Shown here one piece after another: positions 9,414 through 17,475 of a stretch of 53,524 nucleotides of DNA. The DNA comes from Verrucomicrobiota bacterium (GTDB taxonomy: Bacteria; Verrucomicrobiota; Kiritimatiellia; SS1-B-03-39; UBA6053), in NCBI GenBank assembly GCA_020831635.1, contig JAFIGC010000023.1, forward strand, positions 1 to 53,524. The letters run 5' to 3'. The position numbers and the translations under genes were made by a program. The first letter of the stretch is position 1. Every line of letters begins with the position of its first letter. The notes under the pieces are model-generated. The model worked only from the letters and a program-made list of their open reading frames with translations, was not told the DNA's origin and made no database searches.

Positions 9414-9417
<4 letters not shown>
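8527..9417 (-). CDS. tadB: TadB, Flp pilus inner-membrane platform protein
   Basis: A 296-aa GspF/TadB-type protein. Two membrane helices occur at each end, with a cytoplasmic region between them. That region contains the family block LTEALVTMSNALRAGFSIQQAF and the glycine-rich IARQTGGNLTEVFELIA, hallmarks of TadB. The start ATG overlaps the tadA stop (ATGA), and tadC follows immediately, giving the usual tadABC order. It pairs with TadC in the assembly platform. Confidence 0.93.
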
Positions 9418-11150
<1,733 letters not shown>

Positions 11151-11152
11151 AT

Positions 11153-11977
11153 TCAGCGCCTCAATGGTTCGGTTGCTTCCGATCCCCGTAAAATGCGCTG
11201 CCGGTTCCGGTTCAGTCTCGGCAATTCACGCTGCAGGGCTTCGAAATCGATCGGTGGCGCATCTTCCATCACATCCCGGTCGTTGGGATTGCGCAGGGAA
11301 AGTGCCAAACTGCCGGTCACGTTTTTGGCGAATTCGATCAACTCCGCCTCTTGGGGAAACACTTGGATGGTGACGGTATTGTAGCTGGACCGCCGGCGTC
11401 CGCCCCCGGTGATTTCGATTTGCTGTTCCGCCCTGGCGGAGTCTTGCCCGGTGGCCAGCACGGTCACGTCTTGCAACACCGTAAAGGTGACGGTCATCAT
11501 CTCGGCGGGATTGTCGGGGTCCACGAAACTGAAGGTGCCGATGATGTCCACGCTGTCGTTGGGCTGAACCAAACCGCTCACGGAGGTCTCGGCGGAAACG
11601 GGGATGGAAATGGCCCTCATGCCGCTGCGGATGGTACGCGCAAGCCCCGTGAACTCTCGCAAATCCACGCCGACGTGAATCCACTGGATGCCCGTGCCCT
11701 GACTCAAATGGTACCGCAAGGTGCGCCCCACGAGGGCGCGCCGATCTTCGGCGCGAACCACTTGCCCGCTCAAGCCGGTGGCAAAAACCTCCTGCACCAC
11801 CAAATCGTCCGCACTCAAGGTATGCCCGGAGGGGAAATTCTCGCGGGCCACGACGATGTGCGCCCGTTCGGCGTCTCCATAGATGGCACGGCGTTCCGCC
11901 TCCAGATAAAAATGAGTGAGTACAAATGCCAACAGGCCCATGCCCGCTGCAATGATAAGGACGATTTTTTGCTTCAT
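11153..11977 (-). CDS. cpaB: CpaB/RcpC, Flp pilus assembly protein
   Basis: A 274-aa protein with an N-terminal membrane anchor (residues 4-23). A SAF domain follows (HIVVARENFPSGHTLSADDLVV), then the RcpC/CpaB region (RAISIPVSAETSVSGLVQPNDSVDIIGTF). CpaB is a periplasmic or outer-membrane-associated component that works with the secretin. No secretin gene is adjacent here, unlike most Tad loci where rcpA follows. The gene is followed by tadA after two bases. Its upstream gap of 46 bases carries a CTCCT (GGAGA-like) ribosome site on the minus strand. Confidence 0.92.
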   Translation of the reverse strand: MKQKIVLIIAAGMGLLAFVLTHFYLEAERRAIYGDAERAHIVVARENFPSGHTLSADDLVVQEVFATGLSGQVVRAEDRRALVGRTLRYHLSQGTGIQWIHVGVDLREFTGLARTIRSGMRAISIPVSAETSVSGLVQPNDSVDIIGTFSFVDPDNPAEMMTVTFTVLQDVTVLATGQDSARAEQQIEITGGGRRRSSYNTVTIQVFPQEAELIEFAKNVTGSLALSLRNPNDRDVMEDAPPIDFEALQRELPRLNRNRQRILRGSEATEPLRR

Positions 11978-12023
11978 ACAGTCAATTCTCCTAAGATTTA
12001 CGTTCCCTTTGAATACACGATTT

Positions 12024-12692
12024 TCACTCTACGCCAAGCGGTTTATGCATTCGAACCACGCTTGTGTATCCGTCTTTGCCACTTTTTGCGCTCAAAACCG
12101 CCATTTGATCCCTTTGAATGAACATGCGCATCCCCCCGGTGTTCGTGGGCGAGGCCACCCAACCGTCGGCCTGCAAACTCCCGGAAAGCTGATCCAACAC
12201 CGCGTCGGGCGGAACCGGCGTCCGGGAAACTTCCACCGCCAAAAGATTGTCTTCGTCCCGGGTGTAAAAGGTGGGGGTGCTGTTCGGAAACGCGGGAATA
12301 TCCGTCAATTGGTGCTTTTGGGGCTTTCGCCCGGGCCGTCCGGCGTCGCGTTGACGCTGGTCGACATGCAAGACCCACCATTCGTCCGCCTCGGGACGGG
12401 GTTGTACCAGATAGCGGTGAACCCGCCCGTTCTCCACCGCCAATCCCCAGGCCACGTTTTCCCCGCCCATCCACGCGAAATTCCGCCCATGCTTGTTCTC
12501 CAACTCGGTCCGAATTTGGTGCAGGGACCCCTTAACCGCATACAGGCTGGTGTCTCCGCTCCCCTCTTGGAGACGGACGGGCGCCTGATATCCCCGCTGC
12601 CAGGCGTTATGCGCCACGGGCCGACGCCAAAAGACCTGCGCGGTCACCATGCAGGCGCTCAAAAGAAATGCGGCAAGGATCAGGCGTTTCAT
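12024..12692 (-). CDS. Secreted protein of unknown function in Tad locus
   Basis: A 222-aa protein with a cleavable-looking signal peptide (MKRLILAAFLLSACMVTAQV). I recognise no domain in the mature part. It has alternating beta-like segments (RVHRYLVQPR, EWWVLHVDQR) and a C-terminal segment (MRMFIQRDQMAVLSAKSGKDG) that looks like a small lipoprotein-type fold. ATG at 12692 overlaps the stop of the TadE-like gene (ATGA), which fixes the start. Position between a pseudopilin and cpaB suggests a periplasmic Tad accessory protein, but no function can be assigned. Confidence 0.8.
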   Translation of the reverse strand: MKRLILAAFLLSACMVTAQVFWRRPVAHNAWQRGYQAPVRLQEGSGDTSLYAVKGSLHQIRTELENKHGRNFAWMGGENVAWGLAVENGRVHRYLVQPRPEADEWWVLHVDQRQRDAGRPGRKPQKHQLTDIPAFPNSTPTFYTRDEDNLLAVEVSRTPVPPDAVLDQLSGSLQADGWVASPTNTGGMRMFIQRDQMAVLSAKSGKDGYTSVVRMHKPLGVE

Positions 12693-13303
12693 CAGTAAAT
12701 GTCTCCCGTGCGGGTCATCCAAACCTGCACTTGAATGTCCACGGTATTGCGGTTGAAAAACAAGCGGCGCACGACGGGTAACACGGGAATGTTCAGATCC
12801 ATCCCGGTTCCCGCCACCAAGCCCATGCCCATCATCATTTCCATGCTGTCCTCCATGTCCGCGATGGGCGAACCCGGCACATGCTGCCTGACGCCCCCGG
12901 GGTTCATGGGCAACACAATTCGATTGTAGACATCCTCGGTGTTGCCACCGATGGCCCGGTCATCCACGGAATAGGTGCGCCCATCGGCGCCCTCGTACAT
13001 TTCCCGAACGTAATTGGGGATGTATAGACCGGTGATATCTTCGCCCAACATGCTCCGAGCCGTGGCGATACGGGTGGCTTCCACCCGGGCGTCCATGCGT
13101 CCCCTGCCCATGCGGCCCAATTGGAAGATGCCGCCGATCACGGCAAGCATGGCCACGATGCCAATGCAAAACTCGATCACGGCTTGGCCGGATTTGGAGT
13201 GCGGAGTGCGGAGCGAGGGGTGCGGAGTTCCTTGGCTCGTTGCCTGGACCCTCTTCACTCCGCACGCTGCATTCCGAACTCCACACTTCTGATTAGTGTC
13301 CAT
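12692..13303 (-). CDS. TadE-like pseudopilin with repeat-derived leader
   Basis: A 203-aa TadE/TadG-type pseudopilin. The processing motif SKSGQAVIEF is followed by a hydrophobic helix (CIGIVAMLAVIGGIFQLG). The mature domain of about 150 residues is otherwise unremarkable. The leader before SGQ is unusually long (about 36 residues) and is translated from a palindromic GC-rich repeat. GGAGGAGG nine bases before ATG 13303 supports this start. The gene overlaps the 3' end of tadG by 11 bases and the next gene by 4. Its likely role is a minor pilin for Flp assembly; the long leader may still be cleaved normally. Confidence 0.82.
   Translation of the reverse strand: MDTNQKCGVRNAACGVKRVQATSQGTPHPSLRTPHSKSGQAVIEFCIGIVAMLAVIGGIFQLGRMGRGRMDARVEATRIATARSMLGEDITGLYIPNYVREMYEGADGRTYSVDDRAIGGNTEDVYNRIVLPMNPGGVRQHVPGSPIADMEDSMEMMMGMGLVAGTGMDLNIPVLPVVRRLFFNRNTVDIQVQVWMTRTGDIY
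13196..13289. repeat. Palindromic TGCGGAGT-type repeat inside a pseudopilin leader
   Basis: Both ends are built from degenerate units of GTGCGGAGTG. A perfect 10-bp inverted pair lies at 13199-13208 and 13256-13265. A second, near-perfect pair lies at 13220-13231 and 13274-13286. The repeat lies entirely in the coding leader of the TadE-like gene and keeps the frame, adding about 31 residues before the SGQ motif. Confidence 0.7.
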
Positions 13304-14723
13304 GGAAGCTACCTCCTCCGCCACCGCCACCGCCGCCACCGGAGGGCTGGTCACACCTTGCCGAATTCACGGCAAGCCAGTCCAGCCCGGCTTGCCGGAA
13401 CGCCTGCACCTCCCACGTGCGCAATTGGTTGGCATACCAATTGTGGGCGGGAAGCACGGAGGGTCCGTGCTCCATGTATTGGGGAAGGTACAGCATGATA
13501 AATTCCAGCCAACCGGGCCGCAGGGTGCCATTGCCGCCACTCATGGTGGTGTCAATGGGAATCAAGCGCACGTCGGTATATGCGGGCAGAACCAAGCCGT
13601 GACTGTTGGGACGAACACGCCCGCCTTCGGGCCCCGGCAAACTGCCAAAGGGTTTCGCACCCGCCGTCCAGTTGATCACGTCCCCTCCGCGAAAGCCGGT
13701 ATGACGCTCGGTTTCCGTTCGCACCACAATGGCCGCATCCGCGCCCGCATAGTCAAATTCTTCCCGCACGTTGCCATCCCAGGGGAAATGCGAGGGAATT
13801 CGGCCCGTCCAACTGGACCAAGGACTGGAGCCATAATGGGCCCAGTCGGCATCAAAATCCTCCATGATCTCAGGGTCCGCGCTTTCGATGCGGTCGCGCA
13901 AATCGTTCATCAACGACGCCCAATCCGATTCGGGGGGCAGAACGGGGACGGAATCCCGCACCCGCACCCGGCGAAGGTGCAAGCTGAACACTTCCGAATT
14001 GACGGGCGGCGACACTTGGATGGGCGGCAATGCGGGCCAGTCCAGGAAAGAGGAGTAATTCTGGAGTTCATCAAAGGCGTTGTGGAAAAACCAGCACCAG
14101 CTTCGCCCGGCAATGGCATCGTAAAAGCCCGGATTGAGCAACAAATGATCGGAATGCGCGTATCCCCGGTAATACTGCCATCCCGCGTTCACGGCCAAGC
14201 CGTGTTCCGCCAACAAACTCAGCATGTCCGCATATTCTTCCCAGGCATTGGTAAATGGGGGCGTGGGGACAAAGGGCTCGGGATAAAAATCGGCATATTC
14301 ATTGTACACGATGTTGATATGCGTCCAAAGATCCTCTTGAAATTCAGGCTGATTGAAGAGCCCGTTGTTTTTCGCGGCCTGCTGGGATGCGAGAAATCCG
14401 AAAATCGGACCGCTGAAGGTCAGGCGTTTTTGAAGTTCGGAAATGGCGTCCGCTTCCGGGCTCTGGCCTTGGCCGGCGGAAAGGCTTTCCAAATGCGCCA
14501 TGGCCTGGGCCACGTTCAGCGAACCGATGGTGTTCAAACTCACCGCCTGCCAGCGGGCGCCCGCCAAGGCTGCGGCATCCCCGGAGTTGCGGCTCACCGC
14601 CTTGACATGCAAGGCCTTGTGCACATCAAAATAAAAGAGGGCCGCGAACGCAATCATCACCACGATCATGGTCATGAAGATGAGCGTTTGACCGGATTTA
14701 TTCGTGGGGCGTGTAAGCTGCAT
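13293..14723 (-). CDS. tadG: TadG-like pseudopilin
   Basis: A 476-aa TadG-type protein. The N-terminus NKSGQTLIFM leads into a membrane helix (IVVMIAFAALFYFDVHKA). The typical TadG block with SGDAAALAGA follows, where secreted pilus-like proteins keep small residues. The remainder is a large periplasmic region with many Trp and Pro, and no von Willebrand domain is evident. It ends in a run of ten glycines and SFHGH. ATG at 14723 follows four bases after tadE. TadG proteins are needed for Flp pilus formation or surface anchoring. The glycine-rich end overlaps the next gene's ribosome site. Confidence 0.85.
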   Translation of the reverse strand: MQLTRPTNKSGQTLIFMTMIVVMIAFAALFYFDVHKALHVKAVSRNSGDAAALAGARWQAVSLNTIGSLNVAQAMAHLESLSAGQGQSPEADAISELQKRLTFSGPIFGFLASQQAAKNNGLFNQPEFQEDLWTHINIVYNEYADFYPEPFVPTPPFTNAWEEYADMLSLLAEHGLAVNAGWQYYRGYAHSDHLLLNPGFYDAIAGRSWCWFFHNAFDELQNYSSFLDWPALPPIQVSPPVNSEVFSLHLRRVRVRDSVPVLPPESDWASLMNDLRDRIESADPEIMEDFDADWAHYGSSPWSSWTGRIPSHFPWDGNVREEFDYAGADAAIVVRTETERHTGFRGGDVINWTAGAKPFGSLPGPEGGRVRPNSHGLVLPAYTDVRLIPIDTTMSGGNGTLRPGWLEFIMLYLPQYMEHGPSVLPAHNWYANQLRTWEVQAFRQAGLDWLAVNSARCDQPSGGGGGGGGGGSFHGH

Positions 14724-14727
14724 GGGT

Positions 14728-15474
14728 TTATTCCAAATAGAGGTAGGCGTGATCCGCCAGACGGGCTTCGGAGCGAAGCCGAATATGGTCCCGTGCCGAA
14801 AACGCCCGGTAAAAAGGCATCCGCAGGGGATAATTGTGATTCACTTGCACGCCGACGGTGTACCCCGGCGTGCCCGTGTAGATCGGATATCCGATCTCCG
14901 ACCAGTCTTCGTAATCCAAAATCCCCGGCAATTGGGCATGGTTTTGCGCACCCAAATAAAGGGGGATTGCGAATTGCTCGATCTCGGCAAATTGACGGGA
15001 CCGCGGATTGGAGCGAATCGAAGCGTAAAACGATTCGCCGGCATTGAACTCACTCCATGCCTCCGCATCTCCAAACGGAATGCGCCCCGGAGAACGCATC
15101 TGCCCCGCATTGGCAATGCTGGCCACGCGGTTGACCTTGAAGACCATGAAACGGTTGAACCCAACCGCCCGGGCGCGAACCGAGGCGTCCGCCGCGTATT
15201 GGTTGATTTCGCGGGCCGTGTACATGAGCACGAGCTGCACCATTCCGAAGAGGATCAGGCACAGCAACATCATGATGCCAAAAGATTCCAGGATCGACTG
15301 ACCCGATTTCGCGCGAGGCGCACCGAAGTTTCGACTTCGGTCTCCACTTTCGCCCGCGGGGCGCATGGGGAGAACGGATTTTGTCAGATCAGATTGATCC
15401 GACGGATCAGTCTGATCAATGCGTTCAGATAAATCCGGGATCGCTTCTGGCCGGATGGAAAGAAGCCGGTTCAT
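14728..15474 (-). CDS. tadE: TadE pseudopilin with repeat-derived leader
   Basis: A 248-aa TadE-type pseudopilin. The motif AKSGQSILES at about residues 56-65 is followed by the hydrophobic helix FGIMMLLCLILFGMVQLVLMY and then the TadE signature TAREINQYAADASVRARAVG. The leader before SGQ is about 57 residues if ATG 15474 is used. Starting at the internal ATG 15366 gives a shorter leader, but it has no ribosome site. The long version is encoded by two hairpin-forming segments. TadE is a minor pilin of the Flp system, processed by the prepilin peptidase. Confidence 0.87.
   Translation of the reverse strand: MNRLLSIRPEAIPDLSERIDQTDPSDQSDLTKSVLPMRPAGESGDRSRNFGAPRAKSGQSILESFGIMMLLCLILFGMVQLVLMYTAREINQYAADASVRARAVGFNRFMVFKVNRVASIANAGQMRSPGRIPFGDAEAWSEFNAGESFYASIRSNPRSRQFAEIEQFAIPLYLGAQNHAQLPGILDYEDWSEIGYPIYTGTPGYTVGVQVNHNYPLRMPFYRAFSARDHIRLRSEARLADHAYLYLE
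15387..15417. repeat. Near-perfect 15-bp palindrome in tadE leader
   Basis: GATCAGATTGATCCG (15387-15401) and CGGATCAGTCTGATC (15403-15417) are inverted complements at 14 of 15 positions with a one-base centre. A smaller hairpin, ACCGAAG around 15322 with CTTCGGT, lies 60 bases downstream in the coding sense. Both are translated in frame in the tadE leader, before the processing site. Confidence 0.75.
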
Positions 15475-15545
15475 GGCGGGTTACCCTGTCCAAGCCGTCC
15501 CCGGAAAACCCTGGGCGCACTTGATGGACAGGATTGTGCAACCTA

Positions 15546-15758
15546 TCAGTTGCCAATGCCTTGCATGAAATCGACGGAACTTTCCTGGGAACCGCCGGAA
15601 TCTCCGCCGAGTTCTTCGGTCGCACCACCCAGCATACTGCGGATGCGGTCACTGAACACACCAAACACCGCGATGGCGGCAATGGCGACAATGACAACGA
15701 TAATGATGTATTCGACCATCGCTTGGCCGCTTTTTTTCTTTGTATTCTGATTTTTCAT
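15546..15758 (-). CDS. flp: Flp/Fap-type pilin subunit
   Basis: A 70-aa type IVb pilin. The short Lys-rich leader ends in KKKSG, and the motif G-QAMV-EY (Gly11, Glu16, Tyr17) is the Flp signature. The hydrophobic helix IIIVVIVAIAAIAVFGVF follows, then a soluble tail of about 35 residues rich in Gly and Ser. A ribosome site GGAGGT sits six bases before ATG 15758. It is probably the major subunit of the pilus. It is the first gene of the tad unit after an untranslated gap of 116 bases that may carry its promoter. Confidence 0.95.
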   Translation of the reverse strand: MKNQNTKKKSGQAMVEYIIIVVIVAIAAIAVFGVFSDRIRSMLGGATEELGGDSGGSQESSVDFMQGIGN

Positions 15759-15808
15759 ATGTACCTCCAGCTTCCAACGTGGAAGCGTTCTTGTTGTGGA
15801 CTATTGCT

Positions 15809-15846
15809 ACCCCTTTAACATAAGGGGTTTTGTCGGGGATTGACAA
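15809..15846 (-). promoter_or_regulatory. Possible flp promoter with overlapping hairpin
   Basis: On the minus strand TTGTCA (15846-15841), an 18-base spacer and TATGTT (15822-15817) form a plausible sigma-70 promoter about 60 bases before the flp ATG. A perfect 7-bp stem (ACCCCTT 15809-15815 with AAGGGGT 15822-15828) overlaps the -10 box and could be an operator or a structured start. The evidence is by eye only. Confidence 0.35.
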
Positions 15847-15874
15847 GAGTTTTTTTGAATTTTATCAAAATTTT

Positions 15875-16036
15875 TTACGGGTAGGTCGATGAAACCAAAT
15901 CCAAAATGCGTCCTCCGTGTTCCTTGAACACATAAATGAAAAACCCAAGCGTGACCAATATGCCTAGCGTCATGGCCAGCACCAAGGTATATTCGAGCAT
16001 GGACTGCCCGCTTTTACTATTCCGAGTCGCTTTCAT
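15875..16036 (-). CDS. Second small Flp-type pilin
   Basis: A 53-aa pilin-like protein: short leader, SKSGQSMLEY with Gly10, Glu15 and Tyr16 in the Flp G-XXXX-EY spacing, then a hydrophobic helix (LVLAMTLGILVTLGFFIYVF) and a tail of only 18 residues. It lies upstream of flp in the same orientation. It could be an alternative or minor pilin. ATG 16036 is used here; upstream ATGs at 16042 and 16054 are possible. None has a clear ribosome site. Confidence 0.82.
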   Translation of the reverse strand: MKATRNSKSGQSMLEYTLVLAMTLGILVTLGFFIYVFKEHGGRILDLVSSTYP

Positions 16037-16087
16037 ACCCATAATATACACCATATACCCGCCCCCGTACACCGAAAACTTGCTTTT

Positions 16088-17431
16088 TTATTTTCCTTGG
16101 AAGAAAAAGAACCACCAGAGAAAAAGCAGCGTGAAACCCACGAAAAACACCAGTCCCGCCCAACTGAGCATGCGTAGGAAAAGTCCGGGACGGTACGCGG
16201 GGTCCACCCAGGGGGCGCGAATGACCTTGAAATGTATCCAGGCAAACACGGGAGAGGTGAGGAAGGAGATCACCATGGCCACCTCCAACATCTGCCCGAG
16301 GCTCTGCAGAAAAAATTTGGTGATGATGTACGTGGCCAGCACGCTGACCGCAATCCAAAAGCCGTGCACCTTGCGAAGCTCTCCTTTGGGGGTCTCGCTC
16401 CCATACAGCATGCAGCAGGTCGCCAGGGAACGCGGATAACCGTCCATGCAGGTCAAGGTGGTGCTGAACATGGCCGTGAAGGCGGCGATGGCGATGATCC
16501 AATAGGACCAAGAACCGATGGATTCGGTATAGAGATCGACCAATTGAGCCGAAAACGCGGCGCTGGCCATGGAAAACTCCCGTCCTGAGCCGTGCAAAAT
16601 CAATGCGCCCAACGCCAGGAAAAACACCGCCAGCACCACGGTCACGATATATCCGATGTGAAAATCGATCATGGCCTGGTGCATCGTGGCCCGGTGTCCG
16701 GTTTGTTTTTCCCGGGCTTTCATCCAGAGGGATGGCCAAATGGCCACGTCAATCGGGGCGGGCATCCAGCCCATGAAGAGAATGATAAACCCCAGCCCGG
16801 CCAGATCCCAAGGCGAACTGGCGGTGAACCCCTCTACGGTTTCAACGGGATTCAGGGCGCCGGCCACCACCGCCGCGAAGGTCGAAAGGGCCAGCAACAG
16901 GATCACCACCTTGGCCACGCCATCCAACAGACGATAATGGCCCAACAAAATGAGGAGGGCGCAAAGACCGGCCACGATCAGCGTGAGTTCGGGCAGGGCA
17001 ATGTTCAGGGAGGCCACGCCCAGATTCAGGGAAAGACTGGCCGTAATCATGGCCACCCCGGCAATGTTCAAAAAGGCGTTGACCAGATTGAGGGCAAAAT
17101 AGGAAAGCAGGTAGGGTTTGCCCATGCGCCGGAACCCCTGCAAAATCGTCTCCCCGGTCGCGGCCGTATATCGCTCTCCATAGAGGAAAAAGGGATATTT
17201 GAAAAGGTTGGCCAAAAGCAAAAGTCCCAGCAGGGACCAGCCGAATTTCGCACCCGCCTGCGTGGAGGAAACCAAATGCGAGCCCCCGATGGCCGCGCCC
17301 GCCATGAGAATGCCCGGCCCCAACGCCTTGATCAACTGGCGGCGCTCGGACATAGGTTCGGACATACCTTCGGACAAGGGCTCGGTCGCGGATTTGAGAT
17401 TGTCGTCGGACGGGGTGTTTTCGTTGGACAT
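16088..17431 (-). CDS. Nramp-related (SLC11-like) membrane transporter
   Basis: A 447-aa protein with about eleven hydrophobic segments, of the Nramp/LeuT-fold divalent metal transporter superfamily. The first helix reads GPGILMAGAAIGGSHLVSST, where classical Nramp has the metal-binding DPGN motif, which is absent here. The sixth helix reads GWMPAPIDVAIWPSLW in place of the classical MPH motif. These changes at both metal-site helices point to a subfamily with different cargo, as in Nramp-related Mg2+ or non-metal transporters. GAGGGAG about six bases before ATG 17431 fixes the start. It follows the heparinase-like gene by 44 bases, so it may be the last gene of that operon. Confidence 0.85.
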   Translation of the reverse strand: MSNENTPSDDNLKSATEPLSEGMSEPMSERRQLIKALGPGILMAGAAIGGSHLVSSTQAGAKFGWSLLGLLLLANLFKYPFFLYGERYTAATGETILQGFRRMGKPYLLSYFALNLVNAFLNIAGVAMITASLSLNLGVASLNIALPELTLIVAGLCALLILLGHYRLLDGVAKVVILLLALSTFAAVVAGALNPVETVEGFTASSPWDLAGLGFIILFMGWMPAPIDVAIWPSLWMKAREKQTGHRATMHQAMIDFHIGYIVTVVLAVFFLALGALILHGSGREFSMASAAFSAQLVDLYTESIGSWSYWIIAIAAFTAMFSTTLTCMDGYPRSLATCCMLYGSETPKGELRKVHGFWIAVSVLATYIITKFFLQSLGQMLEVAMVISFLTSPVFAWIHFKVIRAPWVDPAYRPGLFLRMLSWAGLVFFVGFTLLFLWWFFFFQGK

Positions 17432-17475
17432 AGTGGCTCCCTCTATGCGGCTACATCCGTTTTCCAAGATTTTTT

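Noticed and set aside
17432-17475. Riboswitch or metal-responsive leader before the Nramp-like gene
   Set aside because: The gap is only 44 bases and shows a plain ribosome site, with no conserved fold.
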